A stretch of 64,000 nt of DNA. Origin: Psoroptes ovis. Taxonomy: Eukaryota; Arthropoda; Arachnida; Sarcoptiformes; Psoroptidae. The notes under the pieces are model-generated. The model had not been told where the DNA came from. It worked only from the letters and a program-made list of their open reading frames with translations, and ran no database searches. Location of the stretch: assembly GCA_002943765.1 (NCBI GenBank), contig PQWQ01000001.1, positions 2,515,501 through 2,579,500 of the forward strand. Direction: 5' to 3'. The translations under genes were made by a program, and so were the position numbers. This document shows, piece by piece, positions 51,657 to 64,000 of this stretch. Position 1 is the stretch's first letter; each line of letters starts with the position of its first letter.

Positions 51657-52636
51657 AGTATTGCGATGATAATTATAGGAATGAGTGAAGTTTTTCATGG
51701 AAAATTTCTTATCACTTCGTCATTACATAATCATAGGAATTATTAGTATTGCTTGATTCTTCTTTCAGTAAAAATCCATGCGTTCCTCAGAATAATTTAT
51801 TATTTTTTGGTGTTTTTGTTGTTTTCTTTGATTGGTTTCAGTTAATCAAAATAGAATTCCTTGAAGGAAGTGAAATAATGTTCAATCAATTTAATATTTT
51901 AATTGAAATTCATTACAAATTTTAAATGGCATTACGTAATTAACTTTTGGGTAGTAAATTTAATTGTAATTTTGGCGATATCAATGAGTAATATCAAAGA
52001 AAATTATTGAAAACTTTATTTTTATTTCAATTTTTTTTTTCGCTATATCTTATTTTGATTACATATGAAATACAAGAATTACAGCACGAGAAATTGGTTC
52101 AAAATAATAATGACACTAAAATTGATGTACCGGTTATAACCGCTTCAACAAAGGCAATCATTATTATGACGACGACGACCGCTTCGGAAACCATCGGCGA
52201 CAATCTATTTGACTGTATTTTTTTCAATGGAAATGGAATAATAATGAAATGGAAACCAATTTTTGTTGTTTTTGTCATAAATCAATTTAAAATCAATTGA
52301 TATTGATATGGAAATGAAGAATAAGAAAAACAATTGTTTCTTATTTTCCTGTCCAAATTTAATATTCAATATCTATTCATAATTCACTTTGAATGTCTTT
52401 TGAATTCAATTTCAAATTCGATCACATTTTCAATTTCGAATGCGAATTACATTTCGATGATGCATAAACAGAGAGAAATGAAAACAAAGCAAAAAATACA
52501 TTAATATTAATACATTTTTCTATCTATTTCTATTTTTTGATTTAAATAAAAATGATTTTTAGGCCCAAAAAAATAGAAAATCTTGGCCCATTCCTCATAG
52601 AATTTTCTCTTGAAACGATTTCGAAATTGAAATGTT

Positions 52637-52656
52637 CAGCCATAGGCCGATGGCTG
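52637..52656. repeat. 7-bp-arm hairpin
   Basis: CAGCCAT, AGGCCG, ATGGCTG: a perfect, GC-rich stem with a six-base loop in AT-rich surroundings. Confidence 0.7.
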
Positions 52657-55600
52657 CCATTTGATAATAATAATGATAATGGAAATGATTCAAAGATGCC
52701 CCTATGAAATGAAAAAAAAAAATTGTATCAATGTTTTTACATTTTTTTTACTTTTTGGAAATGATTAATTGTTTATACAAAATATGAACAAGCAGCATCA
52801 TCAACAACAACAGCAAGCTTTCATAATGAAGCTTTTTTATTTGGTCACAAACGCAGTGTTTTTTCATGAGTAGGGTCGTTATACATTTGCCAATGTGATT
52901 CAGTGCAATTCTATGTGGAAATTCTGTGGAAAATTCTTCAATATATTCAGCTAATTTTTCATTATTTTCACTCAAATGAAATGTAATGAAATAAAAAAAA
53001 TGGAAACAATTATATTTTCAGTACTATTTATAAATTTCATATTTCACGAATTCATGGTTTGAGCAGCTCATAATTCATTGAATATAATTTTCAATTCTGT
53101 TTCTTCTGAGAGTTTTTTGACATATCAAAATAATTAACTGCTAGTATTGTCAAATCTATTTTTTTCATTGAAATCAAACTCTTTTAATTTTATTTTTTTA
53201 TTCAAAAATGAAAATTCAAGCGAAATTTTGATGAATGAAAAATAATAATAACAAGTTTGCCCATGCATGTATGTATGATCACATTCATATGATACGCTTT
53301 TGATAATAAATAAACATGAATATAAATTGAAATTTGAATAATTAATATCATTTTAATTATTAGTTTTGAAACAAACAAAATAAATGAATGAATTGAAACA
53401 AAATGAAAAAAATTTATTGAAATTCATTTTTTTGAAAAAAATTTTATTTTGGTCAACACTTCATTGCTTCATTCAATGCTTCATCGCTTTCATGGCAAAA
53501 TTTTCTTCTTTTGCTCAGGTGAAACCGGACGCTTGGAAGCTCTGAATCTGCTCAGATTGGCCGATCAAAGTTACGTATTACTACGCTGAAGCAGCCCGAA
53601 AATTGCCCGAGTAATTTCGCATGGAGCATTTCCATAACGGCAAACTAAAAGCGCTCGATTCAAAGTATAAATTATTTAAAAATAATGAAAATTTTATGAA
53701 ATTTGTGCAAACTTTTGAATTTTGAAAAAATCAAATTCATTTATTTATTCATTTGAAAAAAAGTGTGAACAAACACATAGACACATCGGCACAACGCGCG
53801 CACACAAATAATGCTTCAAATGAATGAATCATGACTAAATTTAACTGTAAGTAAATAAATAAATAAATTAAAAATTTAATCGAAATTTAATTCAAATTTC
53901 TGGAGCATCTTTTTTTCAGAAAACCTTTTTTTAACTCCATAAACAATTTCAGTAAAATCAGTACCGAATTGAATTTGATCTTAGGATCAAATAGGGAAAA
54001 AAAAGGCAAAAAAAAATACCCCGAAACATATTGTTTCGCATTTCAAACCAAAAATAAACTGTAAACTCGTATTATTATTATTATTGTTTGGTACAAATTT
54101 GTATAATTTTCTAATTTATCTTTAAATTTTCTTTTACGATTCACATTTCACATTTCATGGAATGAATTTATACTGTTTAAAATGATTTTTGAATAAATAA
54201 ATAAATTTCAAATGTGATAAAAATAATTTTTTTTTTGCATTGTTTTCGTTTTGTTTTGTTCGCAATTGATGCATCATATATTATTGATGCATGTGTTTAG
54301 TTGAAGACAAGTAAATAAGTAATTTTCATTCTCATCAATAGAATGAAATCGAAAATCGATGCGACAAAGATAAATTATCTATTTTTTTCCTTCTTTTGTT
54401 AAAATCTATAGAGATAATGGAAATGAATTGAATTTTTTTTTTGAAATTGGAAATTTGTAAATCAAATCAAATAGAAATGGAAATAAAAGATCAATGAATG
54501 ATCGAATGATGATTGTCCTTGCCTAATTTGATTAGTGTTAATATAATAATAATAATAATAGAAATAGGAATGATGATAATAATAGCAAAATCAATGAATT
54601 AAGTGTGAGTAAATGCTTTGAAAATGTCTGTGTTTTTGTGTGTGTGTGTGTCAGTGTGTGTGAATAGAATTACTAAATTTAGCCAAAAATCGTTTTGTAT
54701 TCGCTTAAATTTAGTATCATCGACATCATCATCGTCGTAGTCATTATTCATTCATTTATCATCATAATAATATGGTGAATTTTATTTATATAATCGATAC
54801 ACAAAAAGACAAATACACATTACAATTATACGTATATTACACAGACATATGTCTTGAATTTTTTTTTTTTGCAAAATTTTTTGGCTAAAATGTTTCTATT
54901 TATCCGTATTTTGTTGTATGTATTATTTAATACAAATTAGCATTTAAATATCTATCGATACACGTATCTTACGAAATTGTAAAATAAATCGATTTGTGTG
55001 AATTTTTTTTTTCATTTTGTCATTTTATCATTTATAAATTTATATCGATATCTATGCATATTAATATCCATGAAAAATAGAATGGAATAAAATAAAATAG
55101 AAAGGTATAAACATGGAAATTAAATTGAATAAATTGATAATGACAAATCGCCTTTCAATTTATGTGTTAGATTGTCAATGTGTTTTATTTTTTATAATAT
55201 CAAAAATACCATTAACCAATTTGTTTTGAATCAAACCGTTGTAGCATATAACTTAGTGTGTATCTCTTATTTTATTGTGCAAATAAAATGTTTGATTTGA
55301 TTTAACATTTTTTTATTTTTTACTGATCGTAAAATATATGTATTATTTTGTATGAAATGTGAATTAAGTCAATTTTTTCGAGAAAAAAATCTGTTACCGA
55401 TAAAATAAAAAATAAAACTATGTTAAATATTGATTGAGAAATTCATAACATTTAAAATGTCGATAATGTATCAATGATGTTTCTTTCTCAATTCGATCTA
55501 GTTTGCATGCATTTTCATTCAACTCCAATTTATCTATTGTACATTACGATTTGAAATTGTTACAAATAATTGTCATTTGATTGTATTCTAGTTTTCGGGA

Positions 55601-56045
55601 ATTCGAGAATCATCTTTAGTACAAATTTTTCGATGAAATTTTTAGGCTATTTCCAGGCATATATTAAGTATCGTTTGAATTTCGCTTATGCCCTAATACC
55701 CAAAGAAATCATTTTTATTAAATTTGTTTCGGTTTTTTCTTGCAATATTTCAAAGAGATGATGATAAACCTTTTCGGATCAATTATTCATTCTCTCATAT
55801 TTGCTGAGATTCATTCAGAATTCATAGCTTGCGAGGCGTGCAATAGAATAAGGTCACCAACATCGATTATTAGATCTTGAAAATTATGCATCGCCTGTTT
55901 TTGCCTCGGACTTATATATTTGATATCCGTGAAACGATTTTTCTTCCTCTTCAACCAATGTAATATGAAACAAAAATTATTTTAAAAAATATATCATTCA
56001 ACAACTAGGCTAATTCATATTCCAATCAGAATCGATTCAATGATT

Positions 56046-56066
56046 ACACGTGTTTAGGGCACGTGT
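56046..56066. promoter_or_regulatory. Paired E-boxes in a palindrome
   Basis: ACACGTG at 56046-56052 and CACGTGT at 56060-56066 form perfect 7-bp inverted arms. Each contains the canonical bHLH site CACGTG, with 13 bp between their starts. Regulatory role is inferred from motif only. Confidence 0.4.
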
Positions 56067-59000
56067 TATATTTCCATTATTATTCATTATTTCATCTTTG
56101 TTTCATTTTTTTCCATTTTCTTACTTATTTATGCTAGAATCAGTATAATTTCTATTCAAATATTTTGATATTATCACTTAGTCATTTAGTTATTTATCAA
56201 TTCATTATTATTATATCGACCTCAAATCGGATTAAATTTTTTATTTTTCATTCATACATTTTACAAATAATGAACAATGGCTCAAAATTTTCGATCATAA
56301 ATCTATTTTGAATGAATTATACTCGATCTATTCAAATATTTGCAACAATAAACAATCATTTTTCGTATGTCGATAATATTTATATTACGATGGCCTTTCA
56401 TTGTTGTGATCTAATCATTGAAATATGTGAAAATTTTGATGAAAATATTCAAATTTGCGAAAAAAAAACTGATGAATTGGTGTCATACAATTCAATTGAC
56501 TGTATATAAAAAAAACAAATTTGACCATTTGAAATTATTATCATTTAAATATTGGAAAAATAAATTATGAATAAAGTGATGACAATTTAAAATGAAAAAA
56601 TTGAATTTTTACAAATCATAAAGATACAGGTTATGTAATCTTATTGATATATGATTGTCTGCATTGATGAATAGATATAATCTTAATGGAATTTTTTATA
56701 TTTCAATAATAATAATAATAATGAAAATGATGATGATGATTTATCCGACTATTATCATTATGATTATTATTATCATTCATTATTACTATTAGCATCGAAT
56801 ATGATTTGCAAATTTACAATTGATAGTATTTTAAATGATAGTAATAATAAACTATTTTTCAATACAAACAAACAAGGATAAAACAAGTTTTCAAATCTAT
56901 TATTATCATATTATTATTCGATTTAGGAGACAGAAAAATAATAATCATTATGATAATAATTGGAATTTGAATGATTTGAAAAAAAAATTTATTTATTTGA
57001 ATTGGGTTTCTTTTGACAAGTGATGTATAAATGATATTCTTGAATATTATTTGTTTATTTATTTATTTTTGAATATAAATTTAGCATCAATTTATTTTAA
57101 ATTTTTTATTCATATGATGATACATTCATTTGTATTAGCGGTGGTCAAACTCTCTGTAAGAGAGAACCATTTTGTATTAATGGCTTGGCCATTACTGATG
57201 GATATGTTAATCAAATATTGTATTGAACAACTATTTATCGATAATAATTATCTTGAATTGATTTATTGGTAATGATAATTTTATTCAAAATTGATTTTAT
57301 TACATATGGAAAATAAACATAAGATGAAAATGTATGCAATTCTTTCATATATTTTATATTATTTTTATGATTTCATCTAATCGATTTCAATATAATTGTT
57401 TTGCATCGATTGATTTATTTATTTTTCATTTATAAAATAATTTTCATAAAGTATGGTTAATTTCTGTGGAAATTATATGTTGATATAATTCAATGAAATA
57501 AATGATCAGTACTGGGATTGGATATTGAATTTCGAGTGAAATTTCAAATGTTTGTTTATTGAAAAAAAAAATGAAATAAAATATGCAACAACAACAAGTG
57601 AAAAATCCATAGATATTTCATGTATATTTTTGAATGGTGAAATTTTCAATTCAATTCAATTTCGTGACTTTTGATTTTTTTTCGAAAAAAAACACGTTTA
57701 AAATTTGTAATTTTATTTATTTAATTTTTTTTCTTCTAATTATTTTGTATACAAGAAAATTATTATCATAAAATCTTTGAATTATCTTTCAAAAAAAAAA
57801 AAAACAAAAATTAAAAATCGTATTTCGCCACCAATAATCAAATTATCAAACAAACAAACAAAAATAATAATAACAATTTAATGATTATAAAAACATGTTA
57901 AGAACTGGACTGAAAGCGAACATGAATGGATATATGTGTGTGTAAAACAATGGCAGTCCAATGTGTGTGATAATCATTTTTTTTGTTTATTTCTTTAAAC
58001 TTTAAATAATTATAATCACTGAAACATGTTTGATTTATAATTTTTTTTTCATTATTATTATTGTTGTAAAAATTTTGTAAAAATCAAACATTCAAAGAGA
58101 AAATAAAAGAAAAAACATGATACAGATAATATGGAATTGATATATATATTTACAAATAGCTATCATAAAGTAATATAATTAAATAATTGACCAATTTCGG
58201 GTGAGTCTTCGTGTGTGTGTGTGCATTCGAGTATTTTTAATATATATCTTCATCGAAATATATTGGAATATGCCATTTAAAAACATTCTTGTGTAAATAC
58301 AAACATATATTTGTATATGAGAAGCAAACGGGTATAATTATTACTATTATTGTTTTTAGGGTGCACATTTGAAAATTATTATTTTTTGGTCATTATTATT
58401 ATTATTATTATCATTACAAATAATGGTCAAATAATTTTCAATATTCAAAAAAAAAAATGAATATTAATATCAATACATATAAATACATAGAAGAATTGTG
58501 TACACACATTTTTGCCATGAAACATATTCATTTATGGATATGACTGAGAAAAACAAACAAAACATTTTTTTTTTTCATTCTCGACAAACATATCTAATTT
58601 GGTACCAAAATCTCTCACACTGATATTTAATGATGATGATGATCAGTAATGGCCAATTTTTGTTTTGTTAGATGAGTGATGAACAATGATAATAATCATA
58701 ATAACAAATAATAATGATGATAATAATGAAAATCAATATGAGAAAATACATATGCAGCATGTATCATGTTTAAATATAATTATAACATATTTATATTTGA
58801 AAAATCATGATACACAAAAAAAAAATCAAAAAGCCGAACATCTTGTTATCATTAATTTTTTTTTCAATATCGTTATTTAATCCATTCATCTTGTATTTTG
58901 GCTATTATGATTATCATTATTATGATTATGATGATCATTATTATTATTAAATAAAATCACCAACAAATTATTATTATTTATTTTATTTAATTATAATGAT

Positions 59001-59501
59001 GAAAATAATAATAATAATAATCCATTAATCCATTAATCATTGACATGATTTGATTTAGATCAAAATAAAATGAAAAAAAAAAATTGTGTAAACAATGAAA
59101 TGAAATCAAATCAAATAATAATCATGATTTCGTAGCTATTTGTGTGTGTAGAGAGCTACAACACGATTTGATTTCGATTCAATTCGTTTGAATTTTTTCC
59201 ATTTCTTTCAAGTTGTTTATTCAATTCAAACACACATACACTCACTATTATTTTAAACTTACATGTGGTAATTTTCTCCAAACAACCAAACAAGCATCCC
59301 TTATATGCACTCATAAACTCTCTCACACACACATATCGAGCGTTCAAATATCCAATTATTATTATTTTTCACATATTTAGCTAGGGAAAAAAATCAGAAA
59401 AAATTATTGAAATAATTTTCATTTTAATTTTTGATTTTGTGATTTTCTGTGATTATTATTGTTTATTTTATGCTAAAAAAAATGAAAATTCAACATTTTT
59501 A

Positions 59502-59580
59502 GTTTGTCCTAAAAGTTCATACCGGTCAAATCAATCGATTAGCATGGTGAAAAACGGCAAAAACTTTTCGGACAGCCCAA
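59502..59580. mobile_element. Foldback MITE-like element, copy C
   Basis: About 79 bp. Left end GTTTGTCCTAAAAGTTCATA; the right end in reverse begins TTGGGCTGTCCGAAAAGTTT and continues TTGCCGTTTTTCA. The right end matches the left end of copy A almost base for base (GGCTGTCC, AAGTTTT, GCCG.TTTTCA). Confidence 0.5.
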
Positions 59581-61213
59581 CATGTATATCAGTTAGCCAA
59601 TTTTTTTCATTATTCGATTATGTTTTTTGCTTGTTTGTTTTCATATAATCATATTATCATTATGAGTGTTATTATTATTATTATTGTTTAATGTAATTTA
59701 ACACGGTAATTCGTGCCATTTTAGTGAATTGGGAAAAAGAAAAAAATAATTGATGATTTTACTTGTATGCAATATAATGTGTATGAAATATGAACGAAAA
59801 AAAAATTGAAAAAAACAAACAAACGAACACAAAAGTAAACAAAATTACAAGTAATGCACGATTATTATTATTATTATTAATGAAATTTTCTATATTTTTT
59901 TTTCTCTGATAATTTAATCATAATTACATATCTTACATTTATCCATTCATATATATTTGTTTTTATAAAATATTGAATGTTGAGTGTTATTATTAACGTT
60001 ATTGATAAAATGTGAAATTATGTAATATTTATAGATAATAATAGCGATAATCATAACAATTTTCTCTTGTTTATTTATGATTAAAAATTAAAATTATTTC
60101 GATCATCATTATTATTAGTATTTATCATAAAATTAGATCTTATTCGTATGTTGAAAAGAAGAAATCCTTTTACCTTAAACCTTTTTAAAATAATAAGGTT
60201 CATTCAACAAAGAATGTTGTCCATATGCAGAGAATCTTTTTCATTCCTAAGTTCTTCAGCAACCCAATGGTGCCCAATATCATTGATAATCATGCTATAA
60301 TTGGATTCAAATCAGCCATAAAAGAAATTTAAAATTTAAAATTTATTCATTTTTTATTAAATTATAAATAATTATATAAATATTTACAAGATTATTTCAA
60401 TTAATGCATTATTATTTTGCAGTGTTGGGTATCCGATTTAGGTTTCGATTTAGGATTTTGTTTGTTGGTTTTGTTTTTGTGATTCTCACAATATGAATCA
60501 TTCACACACGAATACACATAATAGGTAGAAAATTTGTTTTTTGATTCAAATGCGTGATTAAATGTGTAGATTTCCATATATTTATGTGTTAATAAAAGAC
60601 ATTAAAAATTTAATTCTGGATGCTAGATTGTATTTTCTAAAAAATTTCATTTGGGAAACATTTTTTTGAGGTTGAATGGTGTAATATTCAAATATGAATA
60701 TGGCATCAATTTAAATACATTTGTATGCACAAGAATATTGGAAGTGATTATATTATTAGACGTGTAGGTGTGTGTGAGACAGAGAGTATTTCATGATTAA
60801 TTTAATGATAATAATAATCAATCAATTCATCTGTATTAATTTATTGCTTCGCTAAATTAGTGTTCAAAAGGTGTATGCAATCGAAATAAATCGATGAATA
60901 TATTCAATTTTGAAATCAAAATATCATGTGTATGTGTGTGTATAAATAATAAATAGGAGAAACAAAACAATAACAATTTATTGAAGAAAAAGAAAGCATT
61001 CAAGGATTCATTTTTTGATAAAATTTGACTGAAAATGAATTTGATTTTCAGAAATTATTTGGTTAATTATTTAATCATTAATTGTAAATTATGTGCAAAA
61101 TATATTTATTTATTGATTTAAGTGTGTTTGCGTGTATTTGATAGAAATGATATAATTTAAAGTGAAAAATCAAAGAATTTTTCTCATTCAAGAAATAATT
61201 AGAAATAAATTGA
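59581..61213. other. 3' flank of the Unc-4-type gene
   Basis: Noncoding AT-rich sequence with ATT microsatellites near 59674 and 59863. A minus-strand AATAAA (plus-strand TTTATT at 61105-61110) about 100 nt past the Unc-4 stop is a plausible polyadenylation signal. Confidence 0.5.
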
Positions 61214-62784
61214 TTAATCATTGATAAATATAGCAGTATTTCGTGATTTTGTCGTATTATTTAATTCATATGTTTTTGATTTTGAATTCGTGGAACGTGT
61301 AGAAGCAATAGAATCATTATCATCATTCTCATCTGCATCATCATCATCATTCAATAGATCAAGTATTGGCGATTTGTTCACCGTCGATATTGTTTCATTA
61401 TCAATTTTAATCATACTGAGATCAGTCGGATTGCACTGTTTTTCATCATCAAAATCGCCATCACTATTATTATCAATGTGATTATCTGAATCTAGTGATT
61501 CAGTTACTGTCGACAATAATTCATTCGTCTTATGTGGACGAAATGATTTTTTATTTTTATTTTGATTATTACAATGATTTATTTTATTATTTACAACACT
61601 ATTTTTCGGAGATAATAGTGTTGTGCCATCCGAATTATTTGAACGATATGAACAATTTGATATATCATCGCCTTCATCATCGTTGATATTCGCATTTTTG
61701 TGTAAATTATTTTTATTACTGTTTGAACAATGATCATCGATGTCATCAATATCTTCAGCTACATCTTCATCTTCATCGTCAACTATATCATTCATATCAT
61801 CATCATAATCCCCATACTCTTTTCTGTTGTTCTGTTCATAATTTTTTGCAGATGAAATTCCATTATTAGTTTTATTTGATTTGATCAAAAATCCGGCAGG
61901 TTGTGTAATTGTTGCAGCAGCAGCCGCCGCAGCAGCAGCTGCTGCTGCTGCAGAAAATAATGAACCAGAAACATTACGTGATGATAAAAGATTATCAATG
62001 GAGAATGGATTCGTTTTTGTTTCTTGTGAGTGCTGCTGCTGTTGATGATGATGTGTAAAATGGTGATGATGATTGTTGGCCGCATTAGGCGAATCACCCA
62101 TTGTAAGACCGACATTATTTCCATTGATATTGGCAGCGGCAGCAACAGCAGCAGCAGCGGCAGCTGCTGCAGCTGCTGCATTAAAATTATTGAAGTTCAT
62201 AGATGGTGTTGATGGCGGCGGCGATGAAGATGTTGATGATGGCGTAGTCGATTGTTTTTTGATAGCTTGAAAATTGATACGATTTTCGAATACATTTTTC
62301 AATACCTCATTGCAACCATCAGTGGTCAATGCATCAACTAATAATGCAAACAATTCACCGCCAATCAATGATTCTGGATTTTTTGCATAAATATTAATAC
62401 AACGTATTTCATATAATGTTTGTTGTATAGCTTCAACCAATGTTGCCGTATTTACACCGGGTTTATTTTTCGATTGTAATAAGCGTCGCGCTTGTCTTTC
62501 CAATTGTTTCCTCAATTTTTTCTCCTTTTTGTCTCGTTCACGTTTCACCACTTCATCCGGTGGTATTGGTTCACCGCTACATGATTGTGGATGTGCATTA
62601 TGTGCCGGTCTTCCTGGTCCTGTTGAAACATAAGTATAGAAATATTCATGAATTGTTGAATAGAAAAACAAGCGAAATTAGAATTCGAATAATTTAATTT
62701 CAATCAGAAATTTTAATTAATATCCTTACCTTTTTTCGTATTTTCACGTTTACGCCATTTTGCTCTACGATTTTGAAACCACAC
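61214..62784 (-). CDS. unc-4: Unc-4/UNCX-type homeobox protein, 3' part (5' end outside window)
   Basis: Paired-like homeodomain repressor that sets motor-neuron identity in animals (family knowledge). Visible exons are 62784-62730 and 62619-61214, with a 110-bp phase-1 intron (GTAAGG donor, TTCAACAG acceptor). The first encodes VWFQNRRAKWRKRENTKK, the end of the recognition helix. Splicing joins it to GPGRPAHNAHPQSCSGEPIP, the signature that follows the Unc-4 homeodomain. The remaining homeodomain exons lie upstream, beyond position 64000 or unrecognised. The 486 visible residues include a basic EKKLRKQLERQARRL stretch, two poly-Ala runs, His/Gln repeats, FSIDNLL (61985-62005; eh1, Groucho-binding type), a long Asp/Asn-rich tail, and PTDLS (61415-61429; CtBP-type PxDLS). 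The acceptor directly abuts the VWF codons. Confidence 0.92.
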
Positions 62785-64000
62785 CTGTGTTATTGTTTTG
62801 AAAAAAGGAGATAATAAAATTTCAAATCAAAAAAAGTGGTACAAAGTTTTGAAAAATAAGAAAATAATCTGAAACATCATGACTGTATCATTGATCTTTT
62901 TATAATTATAATTTTTTAAAATTTAAATCGAGATTTCATAAATCAATGGAATTGTAAAACAATCAGTCTTCATATATACGTGTTGCCTATTGCAAATTGC
63001 AAAAAGGTAAAACTGTTTCTATAATTCAAAATATTTCAATTCAACGAAATTCGTATTGAAATTCAGTTGAAAAACTCATTGCAAATTCAATCATCAAAAT
63101 CAAGTGACAAACACATATATTCATTCATAGAATTATAAGATGACCAATAAAAGAAGCTAATAATAATATTTTATAACATTTCAAAAAATTATTTACAATT
63201 TTTGAATTGAAAATATTTTTCAATTCATTCATTTATTCATTTGAAATGGTATGATCTGATGTATTCTAACTCTGTTAGAATAAATATGATTGCAATTGCC
63301 ATCATTATTATTATCGACCCATCTCTTATATAATAATAATCATTATCGAACCAAACCAAAAAAAAAAGGAAAAAAAAATTATATTTTTTAATATGATTGA
63401 ATCACGCAAATATGTCAAATTGAAAATATATAAATGATAATCATAATAACCAATAATAATAACTAAATACAACAACTTATTACATTTCAATTCATTTTGA
63501 TTAAAGAAATTCTCATCATTTTTTTTTTTTTTTTTTTTGATTATGTGATCAAATATTGATGATATATTTATATTCAAAATTTTGATAATAAAATAAAATA
63601 TGTAATTGGAAATTATTTTCGAAAAAATATGCGTAACTACATTTAAATAAATTTATTTAAGCACACAAGTGCCCAAAATGTATGAAATTTTCGATCAAAG
63701 TTCAATTGAAAATTTGAAAATTTCAAATTTGATCAATTTGAGATTGATTGTTCAAAGGAAAAAATATGAATTTTTTTCAATTCAAATTTCCAATCATTAT
63801 GAATCAATCAAATTTTCATTTGTTGTCATTTTAACAAAAATTATTATCGAAATTAAATAAACTACTAAATTGAAGAAAATAACAAATGTGATTGCGAATC
63901 AAATTTAAAATTGCTTGTAATAATTTAGAAATTTCGACAAATTTCACAATTAGCAGATGTTTTTGTGTTTAAAAAAATTCTTGGGGCAAAATTTCTAAAT
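62785..64000 (-). other. Intron of the Unc-4-type gene (partial)
   Basis: Lies upstream of the VWFQNRR exon, whose acceptor is CAATAACACAG at 62785-62795. No stretch encoding the first homeodomain helices was found, so this is most likely a long intron running off the window. It contains a run of 20 T at 63519-63538 and AT-driven open frames only. Confidence 0.6.
63519..63538. repeat. Poly-T tract
   Basis: Uninterrupted run of 20 T, the longest homopolymer in the window; likely length-variable. Confidence 0.85.

Larger units (their letters stand above)
51657..59501. other. Gene desert, right-middle part
   Basis: No supported gene. It contains a codon-like patch at 52094-52300 with a 12-bp palindrome, a 7-bp-arm hairpin at 52637-52656, a GC-richer island with several hairpins at 53513-53665, a GT repeat at 54637-54662, a 41-codon small frame at 55758-55880, a paired E-box palindrome at 56046-56066, and a GT repeat at 58211-58223. 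Confidence 0.5.

Noticed and set aside
61221..62697. Several plus-strand frames opposite the Unc-4 exon
   Set aside because: Produced by antisense reading of poly-Ala, Asp and His/Gln repeats; the minus strand has clear homology and splicing.

Overview
The window is nuclear DNA from a eukaryote: very AT-rich, low gene density, protein-coding genes split by tiny GT-AG introns (59-70 bp, one of 110 bp), AATAAA polyadenylation signals, and animal-specific families (collagen galactosyltransferase, STRIP, TMEM94, an Unc-4-type homeobox). The base composition, the 60-bp introns and the Asn/Ser-rich inserts fit a small arthropod genome such as an astigmatid (dust or scab) mite. That placement is an inference; no species marker was read.

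Layout. 1-3053: no gene seen. 3054-5219 (-): procollagen galactosyltransferase, two exons. It shares a 556-bp divergent promoter with 5776-8765 (+): striatin-interacting protein STRIP, two exons. This is followed 210 bp later by 8976-9828 (+): a METTL21D/VCP-KMT-type lysine methyltransferase, two exons. 9829-20131: about 10 kb without a supported gene. 20132-21268 (+): an unrecognised 378-aa protein with a ubiquitin-interacting-motif-like helix. It converges on 22980-24569 (-): an unrecognised four-exon protein with an N-terminal signal-like segment and a coiled coil. 27494-32373 (-): TMEM94, six exons reconstructed from start to stop, ending in the family-typical TKLGMNSPF. 32374-61213: about 29 kb with no convincing protein gene. 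61214-62784 (-): the 3' part of an Unc-4/UNCX homeobox gene; the first part of its homeodomain lies beyond the right edge.

The genes do not form one pathway. Galactosyltransferase acts in the ER lumen, STRIP in the STRIPAK phosphatase complex, the methyltransferase probably on VCP/p97, TMEM94 in ER-type membranes, and Unc-4 in neuronal transcriptional repression. The 29-kb desert downstream of Unc-4 suits the regulatory surroundings of a developmental transcription factor. It also holds the most unusual sequence: a candidate terminal-inverted-repeat element with a small foldback element nested in it, two further foldbacks of the same family, and two GC-richer islands of unknown nature. No rRNA, tRNA, CRISPR array, transposase or viral gene was recognised.
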